The notes beneath the pieces are model-generated. The model had not been told where the DNA came from. It saw only the letters and a program-made list of their open reading frames with translations, and ran no database searches. DNA of 64,000 bases from Podarcis raffonei (lineage: Eukaryota; Chordata; Lepidosauria; Squamata; Lacertidae). The stretch is from the NCBI RefSeq assembly GCF_027172205.1, contig NC_070603.1, positions 7,862,501-7,926,500 on the forward strand, given 5' to 3'. Shown here piece after piece: positions 32,342 through 44,879 of the stretch (positions within the stretch are counted from its first letter, which is position 1; each line of letters starts with the position of its first letter). A program made the position numbers and the translations under genes.

Positions 32342-33166
32342 TGTCAGGGGCTCAGGAGCAGAAGCACAGGGGAGAGAGGAAAGGGAGAGCGAAGGGGAGG
32401 AATCCGAGGGCAGCGTAGGGGAGTATGACGGTGACCCGAGAGATTCCATGAGCTTCTCCAGCGAATCAGAAGATTCCCAGAAGGGGGCGCCGATGGTCAG
32501 GGCAAGGGGGGTCCCAGGGGGGACGCACCAGAAACAAGGGGCCAGCGGGGACTCCCAAAGCAGCAGCAGGGGATCGGGACCAGCTTCCCCACCAGAGCGT
32601 AGTGGGGGGGAAGAGTCACATGTGTCAGGACCAGCGTCTCCTCCAGCGGGGAGAGAAGATGAGTCAGGGCTGACCACGCCTCCATCGGAAAGTGGGGAAA
32701 CGGAGGGGAAGTCAGTTCCAGCTAGCCTCCCCGAAGGGGGGAGCAGTGACAGCAGCAGTGCAACGGTTAGGAGGAAGGTTGCAGGTTGGGCGTGCGCGCC
32801 AAGTTCAAATGTACAGGCGCGCAGGACAGCAGGAAACCCGGATTGGGAACCAGGTCCTAAAGCCCGCCGGAGGGAGGGGGAAGATTCAGGGGACTCAGCG
32901 TCAGAAGAGTCTAGGAAGGGCGAGACCCCGACGGACAGGCGGAACCAGAGGAGGAAAGAGCAGAGGAAGAGGTGGAGCAAGGCTAGAGTCTTAAACTGGT
33001 GTCTGGGGGGAGGAGATTCAGACGGAGCTTCAGCGGTCTAGAGTTTGAGATGTAGGGCTGCACGCTGCGGCTGTGAAAGTGAAACTGAACTTCAATAAAG
33101 ACTTTTATACTTAACAACGAAGCGGCGTTGGTCCTTTGTGAGCTGGGACCTCGGGCAGCTCTGACA
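32342..33166 (+). mobile_element. Solo LTR of an LTR retroelement
   Basis: The 825-bp segment begins TGTCAGGGG and ends CTCTGACA, with a 5-bp duplication GTAAC at 32337-32341 and 33167-33171. An AATAAAG poly(A) signal lies near 33095. There is no internal region, so this is a fossil solo LTR. The 197-codon frame inside it is compositionally biased and not a host gene. Family unassigned. Confidence 0.8.
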
Positions 33167-33221
33167 GTAACAAAGGCTTATTACAAAACTGAATTTCATA
33201 CCCCAGCTAGAAGCAAAATAA

Positions 33222-33567
33222 TATGGGGTGGCGCTGTGGGTTAAGCCACGGAGCCTGGGACTTGCCGATCAGAAGGTCGGCAGTTCAAATCCCCGTGACG
33301 GGGTGAGCTCCCATTGTTCAGTCCCTGCTCCTGCCAACCTAGCAGTTCGAAAGCATGTCAAAGTGCAAGTAGATAAATGGGTACCTCTCTGGGGGGAAGG
33401 TAAACGGCGTTTCCGTGTGCTGCTCTGGTTCACCAGAAGCAGCCTAGTCATGCTGGCCACATGGGCTGTACGCCGGCTCCCTCGGCCAATAAAGCGAGAT
33501 GAGCGCTGGAACCCCAGAGTCAGCCACGACTGGACCTAATGGTCAGGGGTCCCTTTACCTTTACCTA
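33222..33567 (+). mobile_element. Sauria/ACA-type SINE, copy 6
   Basis: Near full length with a small internal deletion after GGCCACATG, ending CCCTTTACCTTTACC. Confidence 0.9.
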
Positions 33568-35050
33568 GGAGGGTCTTTGGCCTTATATAGCAGGACTATT
33601 ATAGCTATACCTACTGATCCAGTCCAGTATTAATGTAAAGCGAAAGGTGTTCTCAATGTACACCTTTCTTGTCCGCTATGCTTGGCTGTGTGTGTTTTCA
33701 TCTCAGATGCTTCTGCTATTAGAAAGGTGACATGGGGTGAGGGTTGTACTGTTCATATTGTTCATTTTTTGTGACTGTTTTGAGTACCTGAATCCCTTTC
33801 ATAAGCCTAGAAGGAAATTTTGTTCTAGAAAGAGAAACTGTTATGCACATATAGATCAAGAAAATGTTCAGTCAATAAATAATACAAACACCGAGATAAT
33901 CCTTACTCCTTGGTTTGGTTTTTTAAAAAATAAATATATAATGATTGTGTTTTGTGTGATGAAGGGAATGTGTTTCACTTCTGGCAGTTTTCCTCGAGGA
34001 AAGTACCCCTAGCCAGGTGTGCATCTGGGCTTATTTTGATGCAATAATTATTGTGGAGTGAAGAACTATTTTGCATAGGTTTGTAGCTTTACATATTCAT
34101 GTATTTTATGTAAATTGAAGCATGAACAATCAAACACATCTTGCATCCAAAATATCCAATGCAAAAAACATTCAACCAAACAAATGAAATTACAAATGTA
34201 AGATAAACTGTTTTAAATCTAGTTTTGTTTTGTTTTTGTTGTTAACATGCTGTGCAACCTTGTGCACATTTACTCAGAAGCACATCCCACTGTGTTCAAT
34301 GGAGCTTCTTTCCAGGTAAGTGTGCATAGGATTGCATACCAACAGTGGAATCTTTAAACATGCCTGCTCAAATGTTAGATTGACTTCAGTGGGACTTATT
34401 CCAGGAAAATGTATACAAGACTGCTGCCTGAGTTGCTTATCTGCCAGATACTTGGAACAATCCACAACCAAACACATACAAAATGCAAAATAATAATACG
34501 TGGGAGTCTCTGTTTTTCCTTAGGTCACATATTTTACAAGCAACATTAATTGAGTTTTGTGTGAGCCCCATCTTCCATTGGCTTGCCTGCATCCAGTCCT
34601 CTTCCAAGACTGCTGGAATTCAGTTGGATGAAAAGTGGAGGTGTAGAGCCATATATCATCAGTGACAAAATGTGATATTGCATATCACATTGAACAGGAA
34701 TGGGGGCAAATGATGAATGGCTACTTATTACTACCGCCCACGTCCTTTATCTCCCCAAAATGAACAGGTCCATTCCAGACCGATTCCACAAGCCCTTGCC
34801 AAAGTTTCACAGACTTGGTATCAAAGGTTGCAGAAGGATCTAAGGTGCTCAGTAGAGTGCAGTTACTTCTCAGTCTCTAAGCCAGTATTATAGACTAAAA
34901 CCAGAAGGACAGTCCCAGTTCCTTGTTCAGAAGAGAAGCCAAACCAACAATAAAGAAAACCATTGTTTCCTCTTGTGTCAATAAAGGCCAATAAAGGGGG
35001 AAGGTTGGAATCAAGCTAGTAACTGACTTAGAAGTAGGGTATCCAGATTC
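33568..35050. other. No gene recognised; short dispersed repeats
   Basis: At 34262-34345 and 34378-34425 are copies of the small dispersed repeat around CCCACTGTGTTCAATGG, common in squamate DNA in my experience. No exon or RNA gene was seen. Confidence 0.45.
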
Positions 35051-35070
35051 AATTACAGTATTTCTTTTAA

Positions 35071-35079
<9 letters not shown>

Positions 35080-35133
<54 letters not shown>

Positions 35134-35182
35134 TAGATATAGATATAGATATAGATATAGATAGATATAGATATATATATAT
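35080..35182 (+). repeat. Compound (GT)n(GATA)n microsatellite
   Basis: A (GT)n run at 35080-35102 passes into GATA and ATAGAT units to about 35182. Confidence 0.9.
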
Positions 35183-35207
35183 TAAACAACCACAGATGCT
35201 GCTTTAT

Positions 35208-36107
35208 TTTAAGGTGGCAGTGACTCCAACCAGTGCCGGAAGAAAATTCCCCTGGTTGGAGGATGGATGGTGGCTAACAGATTGAGGTTGAATCCTGACA
35301 AGACAGAAGTACTGTTTTGGGGGGAGAGGAGACAGGCGGCTGTGGAGGACTCCCTGGTCCTGAATGGGGTAACTGTGCCCCTGAAGGACCAGGTGCGCAG
35401 CCTGGGAGTCATTCTGGACTCACTGCTGTCCATGGAGGCGCAGGTCAATTCTGTGTCCAGGGCAGCTGTTTAGCAGCTCCATCTGGTACACAAGCTGAGA
35501 CCCTACCTACCCGCAGATTGTCTCACCAGAGTGGTGCATGCTCTAGTTATCTCTTGCTTGGACTACTGCAATGTGCTCTATGTGGGGCTACCTTTGAAGG
35601 TGACCCAGAAACTACAACTAATCCAGAACGCGGCAGCTAGACCGGTGACTGGGAGCGGCCGCCGAGACCATATAACACCTGTCTTGAAAGACCTACACTG
35701 GCTCTCAGTATGTTTCCGAGCACAATTCAAAGTGTTGGTGCTGACCTTTAAAGCCCTAAACGGCCTCGGTCCAGTATACCTGAAGGAGCGTCTCCACCTC
35801 CATTGTTCTGCCCGTACACTGAGGTCTAGCACCGAGGGCCTTCTGGTGGTTCCCTCATTGCGAGAAGCCAAGTTACAGGGAACCAGGCAGAGGGTCTTCT
35901 CGGTAGTGGCGCCCACCCTGTGGAATGCCCTCCCACCAGATGTCAAAGAGAAAAATAACTACCAAACTTTTAGAAGACATCTGAAGGCAGCCCTGTTTAG
36001 GGAAGCTTTTAATGTTTAATAGGTTATTGTATTTTAGTGTTTTGTTGGAAGCTGCCCAGAGTGGCTAGGGAAAATAATATATATAAATAATATATTATTA
36101 TTATTAC

Positions 36108-36141
<34 letters not shown>

Positions 36142-36155
36142 TTACTATATTGCTA

Positions 36156-36191
<36 letters not shown>

Positions 36192-36195
36192 GGCT
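35208..36195 (+). mobile_element. L2-clade LINE, C-terminal part
   Basis: Frames at 35267-35473 and 35531-36019 encode the same C-terminal region as the copy at 1227-2948, including GVILDSLLSMEAQV, DYCNVLYVGLPLKV, and the end FREAFNV. An in-frame TAG at about 35471 and other changes break it. An (ATT)n tail follows at 36095-36190. It is older than the copy at 1.2-2.9 kb. Confidence 0.88.
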
Positions 36196-36575
36196 AGCTT
36201 TTATACAAACCACAGGTAACATATTTCTGGACATTTATTTTCCTTCCTGATGCCGACTATGAGGAGTGTGGCTAGGGCTAATAGATGCTCCATTTTAAAT
36301 TTTAGCCATTAGAAAGCCGTTTCATGTATTACAGTAGCTACATTTGTTTCCTGCCCTTCCATCATAGAGCTCATTGCAGCATTTCATTCCCAGGGCAGCC
36401 CTGCAAGGCAGATCCAGCTGAGAGAGATTGGCTTGCTGAGGACCACCCCAGTGAGTCTCATATCTGAACAAAGATTTGTTTCCCAAAAATAAACCATTTC
36501 ATGCTGGTTTCACTGAGAGCTGCACACATTCTCCAGGGACTTAAACATTAGTTAAGGGGTATGAGTATGAGGGGT

Positions 36576-36930
36576 ATGGGACGCGGGTGGCGCTGTGGGT
36601 TAAACCACAGAGCCTAGGACTTGCCGATCAGAAGGTCAACGGTTCGAAGCCCCGCGACAGGGTGAGCTCCAGTTGCTCGGTCCCTGCTCCTGCCAACCTA
36701 GCAGTTCGAAAGCACGTCAAAGTGCAAGTAGATAAATAGGTACCGCTCTGGCAGGAAGGTAAACGGCGTTTCCGTGCGCTGCTCTGGTTCGCCAGAAGCG
36801 GCTTAGTCATGCTGGCCACATGACCCGGAAGCTGTACGCCGGCTCCCTCGGCCAATAAAGCGAGATGTGCGCCACAACCCCAGAGTCAGCCACGACTGGA
36901 CCTAATGGTCAGGGGTCCCCTTTACCTTTA
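36576..36930 (+). mobile_element. Sauria/ACA-type SINE, copy 7
   Basis: Full-length copy from GGGACGCGGGTGG to CCTTTACCTTTA. Confidence 0.92.
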
Positions 36931-37518
36931 TGAGACAACCAGTCTCATATACTGTAACCAACATGCTTAAGTCTAATTAATGCATGAAGAGGTTAATACA
37001 ATAGAGTAAGCTGTCCTGCCAGGCCACTTTCCTCACCTTCGGAAGAACTAGGTAAGCCTTTGTTCTCCTCCAGTCTACGTGTGGATCTGGCATGTGAGGA
37101 GTTCTGAGCTGCTGCCTCAGACCACATGGCTCTCACAAGCCACTCTCGATTTTCTATTTATCAAAAATTTAGGGACTTTCACCACTTTGTAACTAAGCCA
37201 AGTTTTACTGCCTGTGCACATAAATTCTGAAGCACACAAATCTGACTTTGAGAGTTTATAAGTAAACCATTTTAAACTTACAAAACATGCTGTTTTTCCT
37301 ATGCTGGAGGAAGAGGGAGACTCTGCAAAGAAACTTTTAAAGAAACATTTTTGGGATTCACTTTAAAGGGCTAACAGACTATATTTCCACATTTTATTTT
37401 GCTGCATGTTTCTTTTGGTTTTGGTTTCTTCTTTGGTTTTAAATGTCTGCTGGGGGGGTTTCACTAAAGAGTACTTGCTCCAAAACAGGATCTTTGCATC
37501 CAGGAATTTTATTCCCTT

Positions 37519-37557
<39 letters not shown>

Positions 37558-38635
37558 GCAACCAACAATGGGAACATCTTTTAATCTCCCAGGAGTTACT
37601 TTTCTCTGCTAAGGAGCTGCGGTTAGAAAAATAACTGATGTCCAAATTCATGCATAAGAGATCAGTAGAAGGAACAGATAACTTGCAAATATGTTTTAAG
37701 TTTAATTAAGCCTTAAGGCTGTTAAACTTGCACCAGTCAAAGAGCCCTGCTCATTAGCATCGAGCTAATGCTTTGTTAGTTATTTCAGCATCAGCTTTAG
37801 GTTATGTTAGTTATTTTAAAGCTTATCTTCTTGGATGTTGTCATAGCAAAGAAGAGAGTGTCGTATCCTTGTCTGCTTTCTTTTTTCCTTTTTCCCTAAG
37901 TGCAGGCTGGTGTATGTAGAAATTTCTATTTTGGTAGTTTCCTGTCTGCAAGATTTTCTTTCACATTTCTGACCCCATCTATCCATACTGTGGAAACCAG
38001 ATTGCAAATCTTCAGTCTAACCCTCCTATTTCAGCCCTTTAAACCTGTTTTTGTTAAAAAATCTTTTTTTAAAAATCCAATTCATCTTAGCGAGGATTAT
38101 TATTATTAGCCCCCATCATCCAGCAGATGGCTGTAACGAGTTTTCTTTCTGCCAGCATAAGCCTGGGTTTTGCATTTGTGACCCAGGCTCTCATTTCAGG
38201 GATCTGCAGTGATGAAATGAAGCAGCAATAGATGCAGACATTCGAAGACACCGTTTGAATTCTTGAAAAAACATGCAATCCGTTTTTACCGTCATGGATC
38301 AAGAGTATAGGTCAGTGGTGGGTTTATACAGGACCATCCATGCGTCATTCTGTGTAACTATGGCAAGGATCAAGCTGTATGTGTAAAGGCAGGCTGGCAC
38401 ATTGGCAGTCCGTATCAGAGCATGGTATCAAGGGCTAAACTCGATGTAATAAGAGCAAGCCAGTATGTTACTTTACTCACATGTAACTTCTGCACTCAAG
38501 GTGGGAGGAGTTCTGATTTTACAACAAAATATGAGTAAATGAAGGGGGAAAGCGTGAAGCTGATCCGAACACCAGAGCCGCTTCCCGCTGCTATCCCGGA
38601 TTGTTAGATATCCCATAGACTGCCCCTGGGACAGG
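36931..38635. other. No gene recognised
   Basis: A (CT)n(TA)n run lies at about 37519-37557. No exon with splice signals, RNA gene or named repeat was identified. Confidence 0.45.
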
Positions 38636-38705
38636 TGAGGCTGCTGATCCCTTATTTTCGAGGCTGCTGATCCCTTATTTTCAAATCTGAAAGTTGACAG
38701 CTATG
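38636..38705 (+). mobile_element. 3' fragment of hAT element (CATAGCTG family)
   Basis: Two copies of GCTGCTGATCCCTTATTTTC lead into the terminal GTTGACAGCTATG, matching the right ends at 48331 and 61537. Confidence 0.75.
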
Positions 38706-38771
38706 GATCCGAACCTGAGCAGTTTGTGTCACAAGAGTGAGGTTGTCTGCCCCCTTGTATGCATCCCCATA

Positions 38772-39013
38772 CAGTGGTACCTCGGGTTAAGTACTTAATT
38801 CGTTCTGGAAGTCCGTTTTTAACCTGAAACTGTTCTTAACCTGAAGCACCACTTTAGCTAATGGGGCCTCCTGCTGCCACCGCACCACCGGAGCACGATT
38901 TCTGTTCTCATCCTGAAGCAAAGTTCTTAACCTGAGGTACTATTTCTGGGTTAGCGGAGTCTGTAACCTGAAGCGTCTGTAACCTCAAGTGTATGTAACC
39001 CGAGGTACCACTG
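38772..39013 (+). mobile_element. Tigger-like MITE (family A), copy 4
   Basis: Full-length with TA on both sides (38770-38771 and 39014-39015). Confidence 0.82.
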
Positions 39014-39015
39014 TA

Positions 39016-39905
39016 GTTGGAACTGAGTTTAGTGTAGTTTCACAGTTTGGAGAGTGCAGGTGTTTGCCTTTGACACAGCTAGAGGAATAACTCATCCTTG
39101 CCATTCCCTGAATTTTCCCATGAGGGCTGTATAAATGAACTTCTTCTTTTTTAATGAACTGCATTATTAATCAGATGTCTGCTGGGTTATACGATAAAGC
39201 AGACCCCAAACACCCTTCCCAAGCCAGACCAAATGTAAGATGCCTGGGAGAATACTGTACCTATTTCAGGAAGTGCGGTCCACACAAACCCCCACATGGT
39301 CGCCTTGTGCACAAACTTCCCTGGGTTTGAAGAAAGTCTCCATCAAGACTAAGTCCTTAAGCCATTTGAGCTACAGATCACATTTACTTGCTGTCCAAGT
39401 TTACTTCTCGTGTGCGCACAGGGTATTGCTGAATATGCATATCAGGCTATTATGCAGGCATGAAGCTTAAATAATTCATGGCCATAAAATATTCTTCATT
39501 TTCCTTGAACAAGGTTGAGAAAGAGGTCTGGATAAACTTAAGACTAAAGTCAGGATTGCAGGAGGTGGGGGAGTCTCTTAGGCTGTCCACATTAACAGTG
39601 TGAAAGCAGGAGCCAGGTTGCCAGAGACCCCTGTTGCTACAGAGCTGGCAGACTGGCAAAGGTGCCTGGAAATAACCAAGCTGAGCAATATATGAGAAAT
39701 GTATGTATGAAGAGGGCCAATGGCAGCCCTCAGCACCCTTGGGCACCCTTGGACAGCCACTGGGGCCCAAGAACCCCAGCAAGGTCTCCCGGTGCCGATG
39801 TTCTGACCTATCTGGTTCCCCCAGGTCCCGGTTTCTGTGGTGTTGGTGGCAACAGAAAGGAAGCTGCCCACCATTTAAAACTTCTGCCGTTGTCCCAGAG
39901 AGACC
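39016..39905. other. No gene recognised
   Basis: Open frames of 98-131 codons here have no known domain and overlap on both strands. Nothing else could be supported. Confidence 0.4.
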
Positions 39906-39907
39906 TA

Positions 39908-40417
39908 CCGTATTTTTCGATCCATAAGGGGCATCGGACCATAAGGCGGACCTACTTTTTAGAGCGGGAAATCAAGAAGCTTCTCCCAGAGCTTCTGGGG
40001 CTGCCAGGGGAAGCCCGGGTTCCCCCCCCCCCCAGCCCCAAAGAGCAAAGAAGCTAAGACGGAAGATTCATCCCGCTCGCTGTCTCGGCTTCTCCTATAG
40101 CCGCACGCAGCCTCTCCCGGCCGGAGGGGCTGCGCACAGCTATGGCAATACCCCCGCAAAAGCCCACAGGAGCCACGCACCCTTTAAGGAGCGCGCGGCT
40201 CCTGCGGGCTTTTCTACAAGGAGGGAGAAAGGACTGACTGGCCACATTAGTCCTTTCTCCCTCCTGGGGAAAAGCCCGCAAGAGCCGCGCGGAGCTTGTG
40301 TGCGGCTCTTGGGGGCTTTTCCTGCCTGCCCCCCTGCATTCGCTCCATAAGACGCACACACATTTCCCCTTACTTTTTAGGAGGGAAAACGTGCATCTTA
40401 TGGAGCAAAAAATATGG
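39908..40417 (-). mobile_element. MITE family B, long 510-bp variant
   Basis: The ends CCGTATTTTTCG and AAATATGG match family B, and TA lies on both sides. The interior is GC-rich and differs from the 259-bp copies; it holds complementary arms around GGAGGGAGAAAGGACT and its complement near 40219-40263. Confidence 0.7.
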
Positions 40418-40452
40418 TATATAGCATTGCTCCAGACACAATGGGAGCATAA

Positions 40453-40716
40453 TGTTAAGTTGTGGGTGAACATCTCAGACAACACAGCGATTCTTCAGAC
40501 AGCTCTTGTTTATTCACAGGCCAGAACAGAACTGAACTGAAGGGTTCAGCCAACCTGCTTATATAGAGCTCAACTACAAAGCAACAGTAACAACTTTCTG
40601 TAACTATCCTATCACTGAACGTCACTTTCAATTCCTAATTTGCATATGCGGACCTGAGTGAAAACTATCTACAGTGTCCCCCTGCTGGTCCAGGGTGAGA
40701 ACTTCAGTACATAACA
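40453..40716 (-). mobile_element. Solo LTR with 5-bp duplication
   Basis: On the minus strand the 264-bp unit starts TGTTATGTACTGA, has a TATATAAGC box and AATAAAC, and ends CTTAACA. The repeat CATAA flanks it at 40448-40452 and 40717-40721. Same start as the LTR at 45278, so one family of endogenous-retrovirus type. Fossil; no internal region. Confidence 0.8.
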
Positions 40717-40733
40717 CATAAGATAGGAGGTGG

Positions 40734-41347
40734 TGTCATGGACTGGCTGGACACAGAGAAGCGGTGAGAGCACCAGCTGGGGAACCACCAAGGAAAGAAG
40801 CTCCAAGCCCAGGGAGCGGTGGTGGGACAAGAACTGAGTGGTCAGAAGGAAAAGAGGGAGAAGATTGGGAAGATGAGGTGTCACAAACTGAAGAGGTGAC
40901 AGGGTTTAGTGAGCAGGGAGAGTCTGTGGCAGAGAGCAGTCCAGAAGCAGGAGCTGGAGAGGAGGGAGGCCAAGGGAGAGAGATGAGTCAGGCTGGTGAA
41001 GAAGCAATCCTATTGCGATAAGCTCCCCTCCTCACTGGTCTCCCAGGACCAGGAGAGGTATGAAGTGGGAGAAGCAAAGGCAAGCAGGCCAATGTAGTCT
41101 CAGATTGCTTGGGAAAGACCTGGGAGAGGAGTAGACTTAGGCAGCTTTGGGAAGGTGGGGACCTTCAGTCTCCACAACTGCCTCATAAGGACAAGACCTA
41201 CTGATGAAGAGTTGCTGTGCTCATTAGGCCTGGCACTCCTGAGCAGATCCTGCTTCCTCTAATAAAGAGTTAACTTCATTTACTCCATGTGATTTATTGC
41301 TGGCTCACTGCTGAGAGGTGTCTACCCGCACCCAAGCCACTGTAGCC
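40734..41347 (+). mobile_element. LTR-like segment, uncertain
   Basis: It begins TGTCATGG, is purine-rich, and carries AATAAAG near 41261, reminiscent of the LTR at 32342. No target duplication was resolved. Confidence 0.35.
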
Positions 41348-41384
41348 AGGTAAACACATGGGAAAATGGGGAGGAGGGACACAG

Positions 41385-41710
41385 GAAGTTGCTTACACCG
41401 AGTCAGACCATTGGTCCATCCAGCTCAGGATTGTCTCTACAACAGCGTTCTTCAACTATAGGTTCCCAGATGATCTTAGATTACAACTCCCATCTTCCCC
41501 AACCAGTTTAGCCAATGGTCTGGAATGGTGGGAGTTGTAGTTCACCAACACCTGGGGACCCAAGACTGAAGAACAGTGGTCTACACAGGCAGTAGCTCTC
41601 CGAGATTTCAGATGGGGCTCTCTCCTAGGTGTACCTGAGAATGCCAGAGCTGAACCTGGGACGTTCTGCATGCAAAGCAGATGTCCCACCAGTGAGCTAT
41701 GGCCCTTCCC
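41385..41710 (-). mobile_element. tRNA-derived SINE split by a MITE
   Basis: The minus strand carries a tRNA-like head (GCATGCAGAACGTCCCAGGTT) and a body ending near GAGCTGGATGG. A hAT MITE at 41444-41583 interrupts it. Diverged and old. Confidence 0.6.
41444..41583. mobile_element. hAT MITE nested in a SINE
   Basis: Arms TTACAACTCCCATC and GGGAGTTGTAGTTC are complementary and the ends are AGCGTTCTTCA and TGAAGAACAGT. The flanks GTCTCTAC/GTCTACAC are an imperfect 8-bp duplication. Confidence 0.65.
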
Positions 41711-41978
41711 TGGGCACACAGGTGGTGGAAGGTGAGGATCCCAGTGCCGGAGACTTCATTAGAGGGCCCTGTAACTTGGAGATGGCCCTCACACAAAACA
41801 TACCCTGAGGTATCTTAACAATGTCATCCTTTTCTGAAGCAACACCCCTTCTGCACGCTCCGAAGTTTTGGTTATTTGACAACGCAGCTTCACCCAAGCG
41901 AAGGGGTGCCTGTGAAGTCTACCCTTTCTTTCAGAGAAACCCAGAGCCACTTAAATAAGTAAAGAGTAAATAAGTAAA

Positions 41979-42107
41979 GTGGGTGGCGCTGTGGTCTAAA
42001 CCACTGAGCCTCTTGGGCTTGCTGATCAAAAGGTCAGTGGTTCGAATCCCCACAGTGGGGTGAGCTCCTGTTGCTCGGTCCCTGCTCCTGCCAACCTAGC
42101 AGTTTGA
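41979..42107 (+). mobile_element. Sauria/ACA-type SINE, copy 8 (5' part only)
   Basis: The tRNA-like head and start of the body are present; the copy stops at AGCAGTTTGAAG and runs into a G-tract at 42112-42123. Confidence 0.85.
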
Positions 42108-42139
42108 AGCCGGGGGGGGGGGGTTGTGTGGGAGGGTGG

Positions 42140-42237
42140 GGGGGAGAGAGGAAAAATGGGGAGGGGGAATAAGGATGTTATGTTTCTGGATAATATGTTT
42201 TGTTTTAATTTTGAATAAAAAAAGTAAAAAAAAAGAA
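42140..42237 (+). mobile_element. L1 LINE 3' end
   Basis: A short 3' untranslated fragment ending TTTGAATAAAAAAAG and an A-rich tail, like the L1 3' ends at 5.4 and 11.6 kb. Confidence 0.55.
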
Positions 42238-42299
42238 GTTTCCTCAGGGAAGGGAAGTATCAGCTGCAGCTTATCAAATGACTGTCAGCTTAGAGATCC

Positions 42300-42680
42300 T
42301 CCTTTTTATTACTTATTACTTATTATTATTACTATATTATTTTTATTTCCATTAACAGCCCAACCTTCCTCCCAAAGCAGCCCAGGGCAGCAGAAACAGA
42401 AATGATAAAACTTTTTCTTTCTTTTTTAATGACAGATAAAAACAGTTTTAAACGATTCTTAAGAAACAGCTAAAACGTTGTAGAAACAGCTAAAAACATT
42501 ACAGTATCAGCCAGCAATCTCAGGGTTGTCAGGGTCAGTGTTTTCCATTCCTGGGTAAACAGGAATGTTTTATTTTATTTTTTCCTGAAAGTCAGTAGTG
42601 AGGGGTCACAAATGCATCTCACTAGACAGGGCATTCCACAAACAGGGAGCCACCACTGAAAAGGCCCTGTTATGGGATCA
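42300..42680 (-). mobile_element. L2/CR1-like LINE relict
   Basis: Minus-strand text such as GGCTCCCTGTTTGTGGAATG and an AT-rich tail near 42302-42350 match LINE 3' ends. Diverged. Confidence 0.55.
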
Positions 42681-43745
42681 AAGCAATCCTTTTCTTTCTT
42701 TCTTTTCATTCCCTTGCTTCTATTATGGACAAGGGCTGGGAGTTTCATGCTCTGGATGCTTGTGAGAAACCATTCATGCTGCTCAAGGTGAAAGCTTGAA
42801 TGGATTGGAGACAGGGGCGGGGGGAAATTGACAGCAAGTAAATTGACTTTTCAAAACCCAGGAAAGCTGTACAATCCTTCTGTCCTTTCTGAGAGGTTTT
42901 GGCATGCAAAGCGACATATTGGGCAGGTGAGCCTATCTCTACAGTATCTTCAAACCTGCAATACTACTTTTCCAGTTTACCCATGAATTTAAATTTTTTA
43001 AAACCTGTTTTTTTATGTGTGCTTTTCTACACAAAATTATTAAAATTTTTGTGTAATAGTGCTTAAATGAAAATGTGTCTTAATGCAAATTGAGTTATGA
43101 TCATAGAGGTTAGTGTGCATTTGCATGATGTGTGCGTTGATAATCGCATTAGGATGTTTTTAAAATGGGTGTTTGTACAGTATTATGTTTGAAAAACCGC
43201 TCCTGTAAAGAATGACATTTACAGCAGATAATGAAACAAATGTGGCTTTAACCCAGAGAAGGGAAATTAATTTCATGTGTGGAAAACAAAGAAGAAAGAG
43301 GAAATTTAAAAGTTGGAATATAGAGTAATCAACAACGGAATAATGAGGCACACAGAGGATTTATACAGAAAGTATCTGATAGCAATCACGTGGGGGGAGC
43401 TTCATTTCTTTCAGCTATTAATTTTAGTATAATTCCCCCCGCTTTCCCACCCCCTGAGCTATTTGCTAAGGAAGAAAAATTGAGTGGTGGCTGAAAAAGG
43501 AATTCTGCTGGTCTCTGAGATGAGTTAAAAATTAATGTGCTCTGTTTTCCTGAATCTATTATAATAATGGTATGCCAATGTATGTAAATGAGTCTGAAAT
43601 CCAACAAGATGGAAGTATTTAAATATTCATAATCATCATATAGCATTAGCACATGCAAACTAGGTTCTCGGCCGAACAGCAATACGATGTCTCAGAAAAC
43701 CAGCTGTACAAGTGCAAAGATATTTTATCATAATGGATGCAGTTG
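42681..43745. other. No gene recognised
   Basis: AT-rich DNA without a supportable exon or named repeat. Confidence 0.4.
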
Positions 43746-43769
43746 TTAATTAAAACGTTGACAGTGTTG

Positions 43770-44255
43770 ACTCCAGTATTCTTCTTCTTCTTTAGCGATC
43801 ACTCGTAGCCAAGAAAGATTGTCTTCCATAAACATGGTTTTAACAGTGAGTCCGTAAGTGACTGTGGAGGCCAATTCTGAATCCACAAGTCTTTCCACAG
43901 TGGGGACATTGGTTTCCAGGTGGGAGTTGATCACAGTGTAGATTTGCCAAGTGTGCCTTCCTCTTAGCACGTTTCCCCCTTGCGTCCTGAGTTCGAGTGA
44001 CTTCAAAGCCCATGGCACCTTTGGTAAAGGCTGTTTTCCAACTGGAGCGCTCGCAGGCCAGTGTTTCCCAGTTGTCAGTGTTTATACTACATTTTTTTAG
44101 ATTTGCCTTGAGACAGTCTTTAAACCTCTTTTGTTGACCACCAGCATTACGCTTTCCATTTTAAAGTTCTGAATAGAATAGTTCCTTTGGAAGACGATCA
44201 TCAGGCATCCGCACAACATGACCAGTCCAACGAAGCTGATGTTGAAGAATCATTG
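43770..44255 (-). mobile_element. Non-LTR retrotransposon C-terminal fragment, copy 2
   Basis: The minus strand repeats the segment at 10725-11215, from the LHWTGHVVR-type start to the zinc-finger region. Both ends differ from copy 1 and the frame is broken. Confidence 0.65.
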
Positions 44256-44659
44256 ACTCCAGTATATGCTAGCCTGCATCCATACAGTAAGACTACTTGC
44301 TTCTTGAAACCTGATTCAGACAAGAATTAACCAAGCAGGCATTGAAGCAGATGCTTAGGTGGGGAGCGTAAGTTCATCAGTTTCACACTTAAAACTACTA
44401 GTAGATATGCGTGGGGAGCCTGACTGCATTTCTGAAGGCCGTGGATTAAAATGTTTCACGCAATGACCATCCGGAGTGTCTCCATTCATGTACCTGGAGA
44501 AGCGCTTTGTGTTCTTCTCTAAATGTGACACAGGTTAATTGGGTTGAAGAAGTGGATGGTAATTGGCAATTCATTACATCCAAAAGTGTGCTATGAGTTA
44601 TAGAGGTTGGGAAGGTGAATGTACATTGCGGATGTCGTTTGTGAAATATGACATGGAAC

Positions 44660-44840
44660 GTGGGTGGTAGCTTGGGACGAAGCACATGTTTTGCATATAC
44701 AAGGTTGCTGGTTCAATGGCTGCCATTTCCAGGCAGGCCTGGTGAAACCCCATCTGAAACCATGGAGAGCTGTTGCCAGTCAGGGCAGGGTATTTAGGTG
44801 ATGCTGAGCTAGATGGCATTATGCTCAGTCAGACCACTAG
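44660..44840 (+). mobile_element. tRNA-derived SINE relict
   Basis: GGTAGCTTGGGACGAAGCAC and GGTTGCTGGTTCAATGG resemble A and B boxes, followed by the body ending CTAGATGGCATTATG. Same family as 41385-41710. Confidence 0.55.
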
Positions 44841-44879
44841 CCTATTCCTTTTATATTCGGCTAGACCTCATGGAAATGG

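Noticed and set aside
32448-33041. 197-codon S/G/E-rich frame
   Set aside because: It falls wholly inside a solo LTR with TG...CA ends and a GTAAC duplication, so it is not a host gene.
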